Notes: generated by a model not told the origin, from the sequence alone. Shown: positions 45,554 through 54,056, numbered from the stretch's first letter. The stretch is DNA of 64,000 bases from JANMES01 sp038229715 (GCA_038229715.1 JBBROD010000003.1:25090-89089), one strand, 5' to 3'. A program made the numbers and translations.

Positions 45554-46474
45554 TCAGGTGATCGATTGGACGGTGAATCCGTCCTCCCAGCGGTAGCCGT
45601 TTTGATAGGCCGACAGGGTCATGGGACGCTTGCCTTCCGGCTGAACGGTGAGGATTTCGACCTGACCGTCGATCGTGTTACCGAGAACCGTGCCGGTGGT
45701 TTTTTTCGATGTCGACAGCGGCGTTGCTCGCAGAAGAGTCAGCCGTGCGATTTCTGTACCAGCTTGGTCGGTCAGCCGAACACGGCAGCCGGGCCAAGGC
45801 GACAGGCCGTTGATTTTCCTCGCGATCATCAGCGGCGGTTGGCTCCAGTCGAGCATCGCCGATTCGCGGGTAAGCTTGGGCGCCATCGTCGCCAGCGAGT
45901 GATCTTGCGGCGACTCGAGGGCGGTCCCATCGGCCAGCGCCTGCAGAGTCGACAGCATCAGCGCAACGCCGTCCTGCGACAGCCGATCGTGTAACTCGCC
46001 GGCGGTTTCGGATTCGCCGATCGCCAACTCGGATTGAGCGAGCACCGTGCCAGCGTCCATTTTCTCCGCCAGCCGGATGATCGAGTTGCCGCTGATGGCG
46101 TCGCCGTTGAGGACCGCCCAGTTGATCGGGGCGGCCCCGCGGTATTTCGGTAATCGAGAGGAGTGGAGATTCACCGCTCCCAATCGAGCGTGGTTCACAA
46201 CAGCCGGCGAAATCTTCTGCCCGAACGCGATCACCACCAACACGTCGGCCGGCGGAAGCGAGAGGGCGTTGATGTTGTCGGTGGCGATCAGCGGCACATG
46301 ATGATCGATCGCAAACTGGGCGATCGGCGTAGGCGTAAGCTTCCGTCCGCGACCGGCGGGGCGGTCGGGCTGGCTGACGACCTGCACAACCTCGTGCCCG
46401 GCCTTCACCAGGGCTTCCAGCGTCGGCCGGCCGAACTCGCCGCTGCCTGCGAAAATGAGTTTCAGATGAGTCAT
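45554..46474 (-). CDS. fmt: Methionyl-tRNA formyltransferase
   Basis: 306 residues. The N-terminal formyltransferase domain has the SLLPKYRG-equivalent HSSRLPKYRGAAPINWAVLNGD, the catalytic Asn/His/Asp region and the MDAGTVLAQ motif. The C-terminal OB-like domain carries the INGLSPWPGCRVR pattern. It formylates initiator Met-tRNA. It lies downstream of def, the usual pairing. Confidence 0.95.
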   Translation of the reverse strand: MTHLKLIFAGSGEFGRPTLEALVKAGHEVVQVVSQPDRPAGRGRKLTPTPIAQFAIDHHVPLIATDNINALSLPPADVLVVIAFGQKISPAVVNHARLGAVNLHSSRLPKYRGAAPINWAVLNGDAISGNSIIRLAEKMDAGTVLAQSELAIGESETAGELHDRLSQDGVALMLSTLQALADGTALESPQDHSLATMAPKLTRESAMLDWSQPPLMIARKINGLSPWPGCRVRLTDQAGTEIARLTLLRATPLSTSKKTTGTVLGNTIDGQVEILTVQPEGKRPMTLSAYQNGYRWEDGFTVQSIT

Positions 46475-46525
46475 TGATCATTCGACATGGGTCATCCGTT
46501 CAACTCCGAATGACCTTAGTTCGAT

Positions 46526-47053
46526 CTATTTCCTCGCGGGGTGCGATTCCGCCCACGCATCTTCCAGTTCCTTCAATTTTTTCTTCGCCGCGATCTTTTC
46601 CGCCGGGCCCATGCGGTCCATGAGCAGTGTGCCGTTGAGGTGGTCAAACTCGTGCTGCCAGACACGGGCGGGGAATGCGTCGGAGGTTTCCTCGAACCAT
46701 TGCCCGTCGAGGCCTTGGGCGCGGATTTTCATCGTCGTGCTGCGGAGTATGGTCGCGGTGATCCCAGGCAGGCTGAGGCAGCCCTCCTCGTCGTCGGCCT
46801 CTCCGTCGGCTTCACTAAGTTCGGGGTTGATGTAAACCTTGTCATCCTCCGGCTGGCCGGTCGGATTGGCCACGAACAGGCGTATATTCCGCCCGACCTG
46901 AGGCGCCGCCAGACCAACACCTTTGGCCTCTCGCATCAGCTCAAACATGCGGGCTGACAGGGCGGAAATCGAGCTGTCGATCTCGGCAACCGGCGTGCTG
47001 ATTTTCCTCAGCCGGGGGTCCGGCCAATGCACGATCTTCAGATCTTCATACAT
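46526..47053 (-). CDS. def: Peptide deformylase
   Basis: 175 residues. All three motifs are present: GVGLAAPQVG, EEGCLSLPG (metal ligand Cys) and QHEFDHLNGTL (HExxH-type, two His ligands and catalytic Glu). It removes the formyl group from nascent proteins, complementing fmt 51 bases downstream. It is divergent from the TPR gene. Confidence 0.97.
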   Translation of the reverse strand: MYEDLKIVHWPDPRLRKISTPVAEIDSSISALSARMFELMREAKGVGLAAPQVGRNIRLFVANPTGQPEDDKVYINPELSEADGEADDEEGCLSLPGITATILRSTTMKIRAQGLDGQWFEETSDAFPARVWQHEFDHLNGTLLMDRMGPAEKIAAKKKLKELEDAWAESHPARK

Positions 47054-47246
47054 GATACAATCCCTACACTTGGCTTATCGTCATTATGTGGAATGCCGTC
47101 CGCTGTCAGACGTTACTCGATTGGTTGACAGCTTCAACCTTATGCGTTTAGATTGGCGACTCGCCAGATGCAGGTCCCCTTGCGTTATGTGGCGATCAGG
47201 TCTCGTCTTACTGGTTGTCAACAACCAAAAATCGGCAGGAATAAAC

Positions 47247-48650
47247 GTGGCAGACGTCCCCCAAGGTTATCAAAACGTTCCCGAAGAAGATCAGAAAAAG
47301 GCGAAAGTCTTTTTCGACTACGGCACATCCGCGGCTGGTACGGGGAACTACGATTATGCGATTGAGATGTACCTGCAGGGCCTGATGCTGGACCCCGATG
47401 CGACCGACGCTCACCAGCGCTTGCGCGACATTTCCCTGAAGCGCAAAGCCTCGGGCGGAAAAGACCTAGGCTTCATGGACAAAATGAAGCTCGGCAAAGG
47501 CAAGGAAGACCGCGAATCGATGATCAACTACACCAAGTTGCTCAGCTACGATCCGGGCAATACCGATCGAATGGTCTCGATGCTTCAAACTGCCTTGCGG
47601 GCCGGTTTTTACGACACTGTGATGTGGCTTGGCCCGATCCTTCAAAAAGCCAATGCGGACGACAAAAAACCGGATTTTAATAAGTTCGTCACCCTGAAGG
47701 ACGCGTACAAGGGCTTGAAGCAGTGGAAGCTGGCGACCGACGCTTGCACCTACGCGCTGAGGCTCCGTCCCGATGACATGGATTTGCACACCGAGATGAA
47801 AAACCTCGGAGCCCAGCACACCATGGACTCCGGCGGTTATGGCGGCGGTGGCAGTTTCCGCGATAGCGTGAAGGACATGGCCGGTCAGGCAAAGCTGATG
47901 GCCGGCGATAAGGACATCCGCAACGTCGACGTGATGGCCGCTCTGATCGCCGACGCAGAGGCCGAGCTCGCCAAAGAGCCGAACGAGCCCGGCAAGATCA
48001 TGAAGTTGGTTGAAGCGCTGGTAAAGAGCGAATCGCCGGATTATGAGAACCGCGCCATCGAAGTGCTCGATGAGGCCTTCCAGCGAACCAAACAGTTCCG
48101 CTTCCGTCACAACATTGGCAAGATTAAAATGTCCCAGATGACGCGCATGGAGCGTTCGCTCCGCGCCAATCTCCAGGCCAACCCGACCGATCCGACCGCC
48201 CGCGCTCAGTACGCCCAATACATTCAGGAAAAGACGCAGGAAGAACTCACCGAATTGCAACTGTGGGTTGAAAACTATCCCACCGAAACCGGCTACCGCA
48301 TGGAAGTCGCCAAGCGGATGTTCGATCTCAAGATGCACGGCGATTCGATCCCGATCTTCCAGCAGGCCCGAAATGACCCGAAATACCGCATTGACGCCGG
48401 TATCTATCTCGGCAGGGCGTTTCTGGCGGCGGAGTTTCTTGAAGAAGCGATCGACACCCTCAAGGGGATCATTGACGATTACCAACTCAAAGGTGATGCC
48501 CGCAGTAAGGAAATGAACTACTGGTACGGCCGGGCGCTGGAGCAAAAGGGAGAGATTCCGTCCGCCATCAAAGCGTATAGCCAAGTGGCGATGATGGAGT
48601 TCAATTACCGCGACGTGCAAGCTCGCATTAAGAAGCTGCGTGCGTCGTAG
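47247..48650 (+). CDS. TPR-repeat protein
   Basis: 467 residues from a GTG at 47247 with AGGA upstream; a much longer open frame through def is not credible. The N-terminal TPRs are KAKVFFDYGTSAAGTGNYDYAIEMYLQGLMLDPDATDAHQRL and others, followed by a Gly-rich linker (SGGYGGGGSF) and more helical repeats (about 290-460). There is no signal peptide. It resembles a conserved planctomycete tetratricopeptide protein; its partners are unknown. Confidence 0.8.
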   Translation: MADVPQGYQNVPEEDQKKAKVFFDYGTSAAGTGNYDYAIEMYLQGLMLDPDATDAHQRLRDISLKRKASGGKDLGFMDKMKLGKGKEDRESMINYTKLLSYDPGNTDRMVSMLQTALRAGFYDTVMWLGPILQKANADDKKPDFNKFVTLKDAYKGLKQWKLATDACTYALRLRPDDMDLHTEMKNLGAQHTMDSGGYGGGGSFRDSVKDMAGQAKLMAGDKDIRNVDVMAALIADAEAELAKEPNEPGKIMKLVEALVKSESPDYENRAIEVLDEAFQRTKQFRFRHNIGKIKMSQMTRMERSLRANLQANPTDPTARAQYAQYIQEKTQEELTELQLWVENYPTETGYRMEVAKRMFDLKMHGDSIPIFQQARNDPKYRIDAGIYLGRAFLAAEFLEEAIDTLKGIIDDYQLKGDARSKEMNYWYGRALEQKGEIPSAIKAYSQVAMMEFNYRDVQARIKKLRAS

Positions 48651-48661
48651 TCGTTTTGCCG

Positions 48662-48725
48662 GTTGGCGATCGCTGATTTATCACGGTGGGAACGGGTTTC
48701 CAATCGAAAATCGGCAATCGCCGAT
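48662..48725. repeat. Imperfect 17-bp inverted repeat
   Basis: GTTGGCGATCGCTGATT (48662-48678) and AATCGGCAATCGCCGAT (48709-48725) are reverse complements with a few mismatches. The element lies between the TPR gene and rpsT. It is weaker than the other palindromes listed. Confidence 0.45.
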
Positions 48726-48824
48726 CTCTCCAGACTTTACAGTATCGCCAGCTCTCACTAATATATCCCTCCCCTTCAACCGCGGCTTATCGCGCCAAGG
48801 GAGATAGTCGACCCAGGAGAACAA

Positions 48825-49175
48825 GTGGCTCATTCACTGTCCGCACAGAAACGCATCCGTCAAAACGCCAAGGCCAAAGCCCGTAACAAGGCCCGCAAGG
48901 AATCGATCAAGCTCGCGACCAAGAGCTTCCTCAGCGCTCTCGCCAGCGGCGACGCCGCCAAGGCCGAAACCGAACTCCGCGCTACCGTCAAGCAGTTGGA
49001 CCGCGTGGCGAGCAAGAACACGATCCACAAGAACGCTGCCGCCCGCAAGCGCAGCCGCCTGACGCTTCGCCTGAACGCTCTCAAGAACGGCACGGCCCCC
49101 AAGGCCGTCGTCAAAGGTGCCGCGAAAGTCAAAGTCGCCGCCAAGGGCGCCGGTAAGAAGGCCGCGAAAGCCTAG
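48825..49175 (+). CDS. rpsT: 30S ribosomal protein S20
   Basis: 116 residues from a GTG preceded by CAGGAG. The S20 core is clear: AHSLSAQKRIRQNAKAKARN, KSFLSALASGD and NTIHKNAAARKRSRLTLRLN. Family proteins are usually about 85-90 residues; this one carries an extra 25-residue Lys/Ala tail (VKGAAKVKVAAKGAGKKAAK) like those seen on histone-like proteins. It binds 16S rRNA during early 30S assembly. The gene is followed by glycyl-tRNA synthetase on the same strand. Confidence 0.95.
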   Translation: MAHSLSAQKRIRQNAKAKARNKARKESIKLATKSFLSALASGDAAKAETELRATVKQLDRVASKNTIHKNAAARKRSRLTLRLNALKNGTAPKAVVKGAAKVKVAAKGAGKKAAKA

Positions 49176-49325
49176 TCGCGGCCTGACGAATAGCCGACTC
49201 AACACGTATCCCGTAAACTTTACGGCATTCGGCAATAGGCATCGATCGATTTGCTCTCCCGCATCGCGCGGAGCCTCTCGATCGGTGCTTGTAGCCGAGT
49301 GCCGTTTTTCATTGGAGCTCCACCG

Positions 49326-50867
49326 ATGGCCGACACCAACGTCATGGAACAGATCGTTTCACTGTGCAAGAAGCGAGGCTTCGTCTACCCCGCCAGCGAC
49401 ATCTACGGCGGGATCAACGGTTTCTGGGATTACGGCCCGCTAGGCGTACTGCTGAAGAACAACATTCGCGACTCGTGGTGGCGCCACATGGTCGAGTGCC
49501 CGCCCATCGGTCCGGACGGGCATCCGGTCGAGATGGTCGGCTTGGATTCGTCGATCATCCAAAATCCCAAGGCGTGGATTGCCAGCGGCCATATCGGTGG
49601 GTTCAGCGATCCGATGGTGGACGATCGGGAGAGTAAAGCACGTTACCGCGCAGACCACGTGATGGTTTACGTCCCTAAGGACGGTCAGGGCAATGCGTTC
49701 GCGTTCATGTCCGGCGAAGAAGACGCTGCCGAGAAGAAAATTAAACGTGACGCCAAACGCAACCCTGTGGACTATGACAAAGTCGCCCTGACGTCCTTGC
49801 CGCTCGACAAATACGGCAATATCGTCGCGCCTGCGGCCAAGGCGGCTGGCACGCTGACCGAACCACGCGCATTTAATCTCATGTTCATCACCTTCGTTGG
49901 GGCACTCGCTGACGACGAATCGAAGGCGTACCTCCGTCCGGAAACGGCGCAGGGCATCTTCCTTAACTTCAAAAACATTGTCGATACCACCCGTGTGAAA
50001 GTGCCCTTTGGTGTCGCTCAGATCGGCAAGAGTTTCCGTAACGAAGTCACGCCGCGAAACTTCATCTTCCGTTCGAGGGAATTCGAACAGATGGAGATGG
50101 AATGGTTCTGCCATCCGGACGAAGCGATCAAATGGTATGATTTCTGGAAAAATGAACGGATGAAGTGGTGGAAATCGCTAGGCGTGTCCGACGAACGCCT
50201 GCGATTCCGCGATCACGCCGCGGACGAACTGGCGCATTACAGCAAGATGTGCGTGGACATCGAATACAAGTATCCGTTCACCGCTCCCGACTACGGCGAA
50301 CTCGAAGGCATCGCTCATCGCGGCGAGTTCGACCTCACGCAGCACCAGAAACACAGCGGCCAAAAGCTGGACTATTTCGACCAGGAACTGCAGCTTCAGC
50401 TCAAGGCTGAAGGCAAGCCGGACGACGAGATCAAGGCCAGGAGCCGATACCTCCCGAATGTCATCGAGCCGGCTAGCGGATTGACGCGCGCGGTTTTGGT
50501 GTTGCTATGTGAAGGCTACACGCTCGACGAATCCCGGCCGAGCAAGATGTACCTCAAGTTCAAGCCGAAATTCGCGCCGGTGAAACTCGGCATCTTCCCG
50601 CTCGTCAATAAAGACGGAATGCCAGAAATAGCCGAAAAGCTGTACCTCGATCTTCGGCAGCGTTTCACGTGTGAATACGATCCGAAGCAGAACATCGGCA
50701 AGCGGTACGCCCGCATGGACGAAATCGGCACGCCGTTCTGCATTACGATCGACACCGAGACTTTGAGCAACCAATCGGTGACAATCCGTCATCGTGACAC
50801 GCAGCAGCAGGAACGCATCGCGATCGACAAAGTGGGGGCGTTTGTTGCGGAGAAAATCGCTGAATGA
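49326..50867 (+). CDS. glyQS: Glycine-tRNA ligase (homodimeric type)
   Basis: 513 residues with the bacterial/archaeal-type class II layout: SLCKKRGFVYPASDIYGGINGFWDYGPLG at the N-terminus, the motif 2 region (FRNEVTPRNFIFRSREFEQMEMEWF), motif 3 around ASGLTRAVLVLL, and an anticodon-binding domain from about 400. This is the alpha2 form, not the alpha2beta2 form of many proteobacteria. The start at 49326 (MADTNVMEQIVSL) fits; the upstream frame is leader. Confidence 0.96.
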   Translation: MADTNVMEQIVSLCKKRGFVYPASDIYGGINGFWDYGPLGVLLKNNIRDSWWRHMVECPPIGPDGHPVEMVGLDSSIIQNPKAWIASGHIGGFSDPMVDDRESKARYRADHVMVYVPKDGQGNAFAFMSGEEDAAEKKIKRDAKRNPVDYDKVALTSLPLDKYGNIVAPAAKAAGTLTEPRAFNLMFITFVGALADDESKAYLRPETAQGIFLNFKNIVDTTRVKVPFGVAQIGKSFRNEVTPRNFIFRSREFEQMEMEWFCHPDEAIKWYDFWKNERMKWWKSLGVSDERLRFRDHAADELAHYSKMCVDIEYKYPFTAPDYGELEGIAHRGEFDLTQHQKHSGQKLDYFDQELQLQLKAEGKPDDEIKARSRYLPNVIEPASGLTRAVLVLLCEGYTLDESRPSKMYLKFKPKFAPVKLGIFPLVNKDGMPEIAEKLYLDLRQRFTCEYDPKQNIGKRYARMDEIGTPFCITIDTETLSNQSVTIRHRDTQQQERIAIDKVGAFVAEKIAE

Positions 50868-50907
50868 TTCGCAGGCCTTCGAGAGTCTGAAGTAAGTAGT
50901 ACCAACG

Positions 50908-51987
50908 ATGCCGGCACAGTTGGACATCCTCGCTCTCGAGCCGTTTTATGGCGGCATGCGTCGGACGATGCTTGAAATCATCGTCCGTTGCTCGCGCCAT
51001 CGTTGGACGGTCCTCAAGCTCCCGCCGCGTCGCATGGAACGCCGGCTGACGGCGGCGGCGCATTGGTTTGCGGAGCAGCTCACGCGTCACTGGGTGGGGC
51101 GGGTCGACCTGTTGTACACCAGCGACGCCTTGAACCTGCCTGATCTATACCGGCTGGTGCCGAGCCTGATTGAAAAGCCTTCGGTGGTTTATTTCCACTC
51201 GAACCAACTGGCCGAGAGCGGCGATGATCAGCAGGGGCCGCATGAGTTGGTCAACCTCTCGACCGCGACGGCCGCCAGTGAGATCTGGTTTAATTCGCTG
51301 TTTCATCTCAAAAGTTTCCTCGCCAAGGCATCGGCGTTGGTCGATCGGCACTCGGAGCTGTCGAGTCAAAACCCAATGGCCGAGCTGACGCGTAAGGCGC
51401 ACCTGATGTCGCCACCGATGGATCTCAACTTCATCCTGGAAGTAGCCAAGGTTCAAAAGGACAAGCGGAACGACCGACTATTTTTCGTCGATACACGCGA
51501 CGCCGACATTCCATTCCTCAACGCCGCCTTGGCGACAGTCATCCGTCGCGGCGAGCCGTTTGAGCTAGTGACTGTCGGCCCAGTTGAAGATCTGGCCGCT
51601 GATCTGCCTCGCCACACGATCAGCGAAACCGATGATGTCGGCCAGATCGAGGCGATGAACCAAGCCGCCATCTACGTCAGCGCCAAACCTAAAACCACGT
51701 GCGACTTACATGCGATTCGGGCGCTGATGGCCGATACTTGGCCGATCGTCCCGCGCGGAGGCGTCTACGCGGAACTGCTGCCGAAAAAGATGCACAGTGC
51801 CTGCATGTACGATCCGATCGACACGGACAATCTCGCCAGCCGGATCCAGGACTACTGGTACGTCGAGAAACCCACCAACTACGCCGCCGACGTAGCCAAA
51901 ATCCTCAAACCCTTCGACGCCATCGCCGCCTGCAAAGCAATCGACCAGCGCCTGGAAGAACTCGCCGCCGCCGCTCCGAAACATTAG
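50908..51987 (+). CDS. tRNA-queuosine alpha-mannosyltransferase-like (DUF3524/GTDC1)
   Basis: 359 residues. The N-terminus ILALEPFYGGMRRTMLE, the middle LLYTSDALNLPDLYRL, VVYFHSNQLAES and IWFNSLFHLKSFLAKA match the N-terminal domain of GTDC1/DUF3524 proteins (QTMAN), which attach mannose to queuosine in tRNA-Asp. The C-terminal half is a GT-B-like domain (VSAKPKTTCDLHAIRALMADTWPIVP). Activity and donor are inferred from family memory. The gene is the last host gene before the dif-like site. Confidence 0.82.
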   Translation: MPAQLDILALEPFYGGMRRTMLEIIVRCSRHRWTVLKLPPRRMERRLTAAAHWFAEQLTRHWVGRVDLLYTSDALNLPDLYRLVPSLIEKPSVVYFHSNQLAESGDDQQGPHELVNLSTATAASEIWFNSLFHLKSFLAKASALVDRHSELSSQNPMAELTRKAHLMSPPMDLNFILEVAKVQKDKRNDRLFFVDTRDADIPFLNAALATVIRRGEPFELVTVGPVEDLAADLPRHTISETDDVGQIEAMNQAAIYVSAKPKTTCDLHAIRALMADTWPIVPRGGVYAELLPKKMHSACMYDPIDTDNLASRIQDYWYVEKPTNYAADVAKILKPFDAIAACKAIDQRLEELAAAAPKH

Positions 51988-52030
51988 GAAAAGCCTGAAT
52001 ATCTGAACTTGTCTTTTCATCCCCCTACCA

Positions 52031-52058
52031 ACGTCCGATAATCTATGCTACGTCTGTC
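52031..52058 (+). other. Left dif-like attachment site
   Basis: 28 bp arranged as an 11-bp XerC-type arm (ACGTCCGATAA), a 6-bp centre TCTATG and an 11-bp XerD-type arm (CTACGTCTGTC). The XerD-type arm is phage-derived by this reading and less canonical. The core GTCCGATAATCTATG at 52033-52047 is identical to that at 62570-62584. Confidence 0.7.
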
Positions 52059-52318
52059 AAGTTTCTATCCCGTTTCTGCTTAAGCGTGTTAGCTGTCGCC
52101 CCGATCATTCGCGGTATATGGGGTGCGGCTCTGCTCGTTTGTTAGTGGCTGAAAAGCTCGGCATTCGCCTAGCGTCTGCTCTATTCATTAATTCGCGGTG
52201 GCGGCTCGTGGTCGGCGGTGGGCGGGCTATTCCTTTTCAATCTTTGCGGTCATTGCGGCGGTTCTGTTTTCAGCAGTTGAAAGCGGAGCGGGTCCTCGTT
52301 GTCTTTGCATAAAAGGAT
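52059..52318. other. Phage left-end non-coding region
   Basis: About 260 bases rich in GGT/GCG and T runs. One open frame (52118-52312) exists but has no ribosome site and no recognisable features, so I do not call it a gene. Promoter or replication sequences are likely here. Confidence 0.4.
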
Positions 52319-52361
52319 GACGGGTCCGGGGTGTGGCTTGGCGGCTTATCCCGGACCCGTC
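52319..52361. repeat. Perfect 12-bp stem-loop, candidate origin or packaging signal
   Basis: Arms GACGGGTCCGGG (52319-52330) and CCCGGACCCGTC (52350-52361) are perfect complements around a 19-base loop. It precedes the first phage gene by eight bases. No T tract follows on either strand, so it is not a typical terminator. In filamentous phages strong hairpins in the intergenic region serve in replication or ssDNA packaging. Confidence 0.65.
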
Positions 52362-52369
52362 AAAAGGGC

Positions 52370-52579
52370 ATGGATCAGATTATAGCCTCTAGGCTTCCAG
52401 AGCAAGCGATTAATCGTTTCGTCTGGCTTCGCCGTTTTCTCCCGAACACTCGCAAAACTTGCTACGTCATCCTGTCGCCCGACGGGATTGAGGTTGAGCG
52501 GTATCAACTCCCTTTCGCTGCTCGTCGTCGGTGTCGCTTGCTTAATGCCGCGTTGTCCTCCTGCGTGGGGGCAAAGTGA
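52370..52579 (+). CDS. Small phage protein, early region
   Basis: 69 residues from ATG at 52370, with GTCAAAAGGG just upstream. It is basic and lacks membrane segments (MDQIIASRLPEQAINRFVWL onward). The stop overlaps the GTG start of the ICMT-like gene. No family is recognised; a DNA-binding role would be a guess. Confidence 0.55.
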   Translation: MDQIIASRLPEQAINRFVWLRRFLPNTRKTCYVILSPDGIEVERYQLPFAARRRCRLLNAALSSCVGAK

Positions 52580-53187
52580 TTTATTCTTACATGTTTGTCG
52601 TTCTGCGGGTGCTGCTGTGCCTGCATTTCTTCGGCCATCCGGTCACGTGGCTATTTGGTGTCTCAGAGCTCGCTGTTTGTGCTTCTACCGTGTGGGCTGT
52701 GCGTAGGGGGTGCGTCGATGATTCTTGGCAAGGTCGGATTGTTCCTCTTGTTTATCTCCTTCCCTTGCTCATGTCCTCTCATGGTGCGTACAGCGGCCAT
52801 CTGTGGGCGGCGTTTTTGTGGCTGGCTATCGTCGTCGAGCTTTCTTTCCGCTTCTGGCTGGGGCGTTACTGCACAATCGGCGTTCCTGTTGCTGTTGGTC
52901 TTCGCACTTCTGGGCCTTACCGATTTATTCGTCATCCGTTGTCTGCGGTTGAAGTGGTGGCGATTGTCGCTCTCCTCGGCTGCTTTCCTTCGGTGTGGAA
53001 TATGGGCGTCGCGGTGCTGGCGGTGGCTGGCCAAGCGTTAAACGTCTTGATTGAGGAAAGGCATTGGCGGTCGGCGGTCTTTCACCCTGTCGATCGCCCG
53101 CGTGATTCCTACCGGTGTGCCGCTTCGTCTGAATACGCCTCGTATTCGGTTCTCGTTCCTTGGCGCTGGTTGCCGGGGGTGTGGTGA
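52576..53187 (+). CDS. ICMT/PEMT-like membrane methyltransferase
   Basis: 203 residues with about five hydrophobic segments. The C-terminal half has the hallmark of isoprenylcysteine carboxyl methyltransferase/phospholipid methyltransferase-type proteins: SGPYRFIRHPLS (112-123), then a hydrophobic pair and LIEERHW (158-164) at the place of the conserved EE. The family uses SAM in a membrane-embedded site. Whether it is active, and on what substrate, is unknown; modifying a host lipid, isoprenoid or peptide is possible. Translation is coupled to the preceding gene (GTGA overlap) and the stop overlaps the next start (TGATG). Confidence 0.72.
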   Translation: MIYSYMFVVLRVLLCLHFFGHPVTWLFGVSELAVCASTVWAVRRGCVDDSWQGRIVPLVYLLPLLMSSHGAYSGHLWAAFLWLAIVVELSFRFWLGRYCTIGVPVAVGLRTSGPYRFIRHPLSAVEVVAIVALLGCFPSVWNMGVAVLAVAGQALNVLIEERHWRSAVFHPVDRPRDSYRCAASSEYASYSVLVPWRWLPGVW

Positions 53188-53444
53188 TGTCTAAAGTGTT
53201 TGCCCTTTTTTTGTCGCGTCGGGCTCCGCCTTCTTCCCTTATGCGGGAGAAGGTCGAGCCTGTTTATTTGCACATCGTGCGGTCTTTCGATTTGGCGAAT
53301 GCTCAGCGTGTGAAACGTGGCGGGCGTGCGTGGAAAGATACTGTAGAGGTCGCGTTTTTTCGCCATCAGTTGCGGATGATTGAGTTGCGACGGACCCGCC
53401 GGTCGCGGGCTGCGTTGATCTGGGAATCTAAATATGGCCGGTGA
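53187..53444 (+). CDS. Small basic phage protein
   Basis: 85 residues, strongly basic at the C-terminus (RHQLRMIELRRTRRSRAALI). The ATG lies in the TGATG overlap with the ICMT-like gene. No family is recognised. The charge suits a nucleic-acid binder but nothing more can be said. Confidence 0.6.
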   Translation: MSKVFALFLSRRAPPSSLMREKVEPVYLHIVRSFDLANAQRVKRGGRAWKDTVEVAFFRHQLRMIELRRTRRSRAALIWESKYGR

Positions 53445-53462
53445 GCCGGCGGGAGTATTGCA

Positions 53463-53645
53463 ATGCTTGTTCGAACATTTCGCGTTGAGATCGAGTTTGA
53501 AACCGGCGAGCGTTACGGGGTAACGGTTCTCGGGGGTTCCGATGAATTGCTCGCGTTCGCTAAGGCCGTCGCTGGGTGCGATCTAGTGCACCTTGTTTCG
53601 ATTGCGAACGTGGATGATGGCGAGCTAGTGTTCCTTGGCGTGTAG
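53463..53645 (+). CDS. 60-residue phage protein
   Basis: 60 residues, acidic (MLVRTFRVEIEFETGERYGV onward), no signal or membrane segment, probably a small alpha/beta fold. A GCGGGAGTATTGC stretch upstream holds a possible ribosome site. No family is recognised. Confidence 0.55.
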   Translation: MLVRTFRVEIEFETGERYGVTVLGGSDELLAFAKAVAGCDLVHLVSIANVDDGELVFLGV

Positions 53646-53699
53646 GAATGGGATGTTGTTACTACAGTAAATAGTCGCGTTTAATAGGAAGGCGCTTTT

Positions 53700-54056
53700 A
53701 TGGTGGATTATTTGTTGTCTTTGCCGCCATGCATTTTTTTCTTCGGCGTGGTGGTGGGTGGATATCTGCTCGTCGTCGCGTGTTTTTTTGTATTCAAGTG
53801 GCTGTTTCGGATGGCCTCGATAGCTACTGCTCCAGCATCATACAACGAGCGCGATCTAATACGCACCTTTGTCACCAAAGAACAGTTTGAGACCTTCACG
53901 CGGCGGGCCGTCGTCGAGCAGGTGCGTTGCGTGTGCAACAATGGCGAATGTGGCCGGTGGTGGACAAGGCTTCAAGTGCCTGTGAAGTGCGACAGTTGCG
54001 GTCATCGCTCATTTCGAGTTGAGACGCATTACGTCACATCGCAAGGCGGGCTTTGA
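53700..54056 (+). CDS. Membrane-anchored zinc-ribbon protein
   Basis: 118 residues with AGGAAGG 8 bases before the ATG. Two close hydrophobic stretches at the N-terminus (PPCIFFFGVVVGGYLLVVACFFVFKWLF) are followed by a soluble domain with a four-cysteine pattern: CVCNNGEC and, after 14 residues, CDSCGH. This looks like a zinc ribbon. Position before the replication gene suggests an early-phage role; nothing else is known. Confidence 0.6.
   Translation: MVDYLLSLPPCIFFFGVVVGGYLLVVACFFVFKWLFRMASIATAPASYNERDLIRTFVTKEQFETFTRRAVVEQVRCVCNNGECGRWWTRLQVPVKCDSCGHRSFRVETHYVTSQGGL

Noticed and set aside
52118..52312. 64-codon frame at the left end of the prophage
   Set aside because: There is no ribosome site, its composition is low-information, and it sits in the region expected to hold origin sequences.
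52319..52361. Rho-independent terminator
   Set aside because: The perfect stem is not followed by a T tract on either strand and lies before a gene start.
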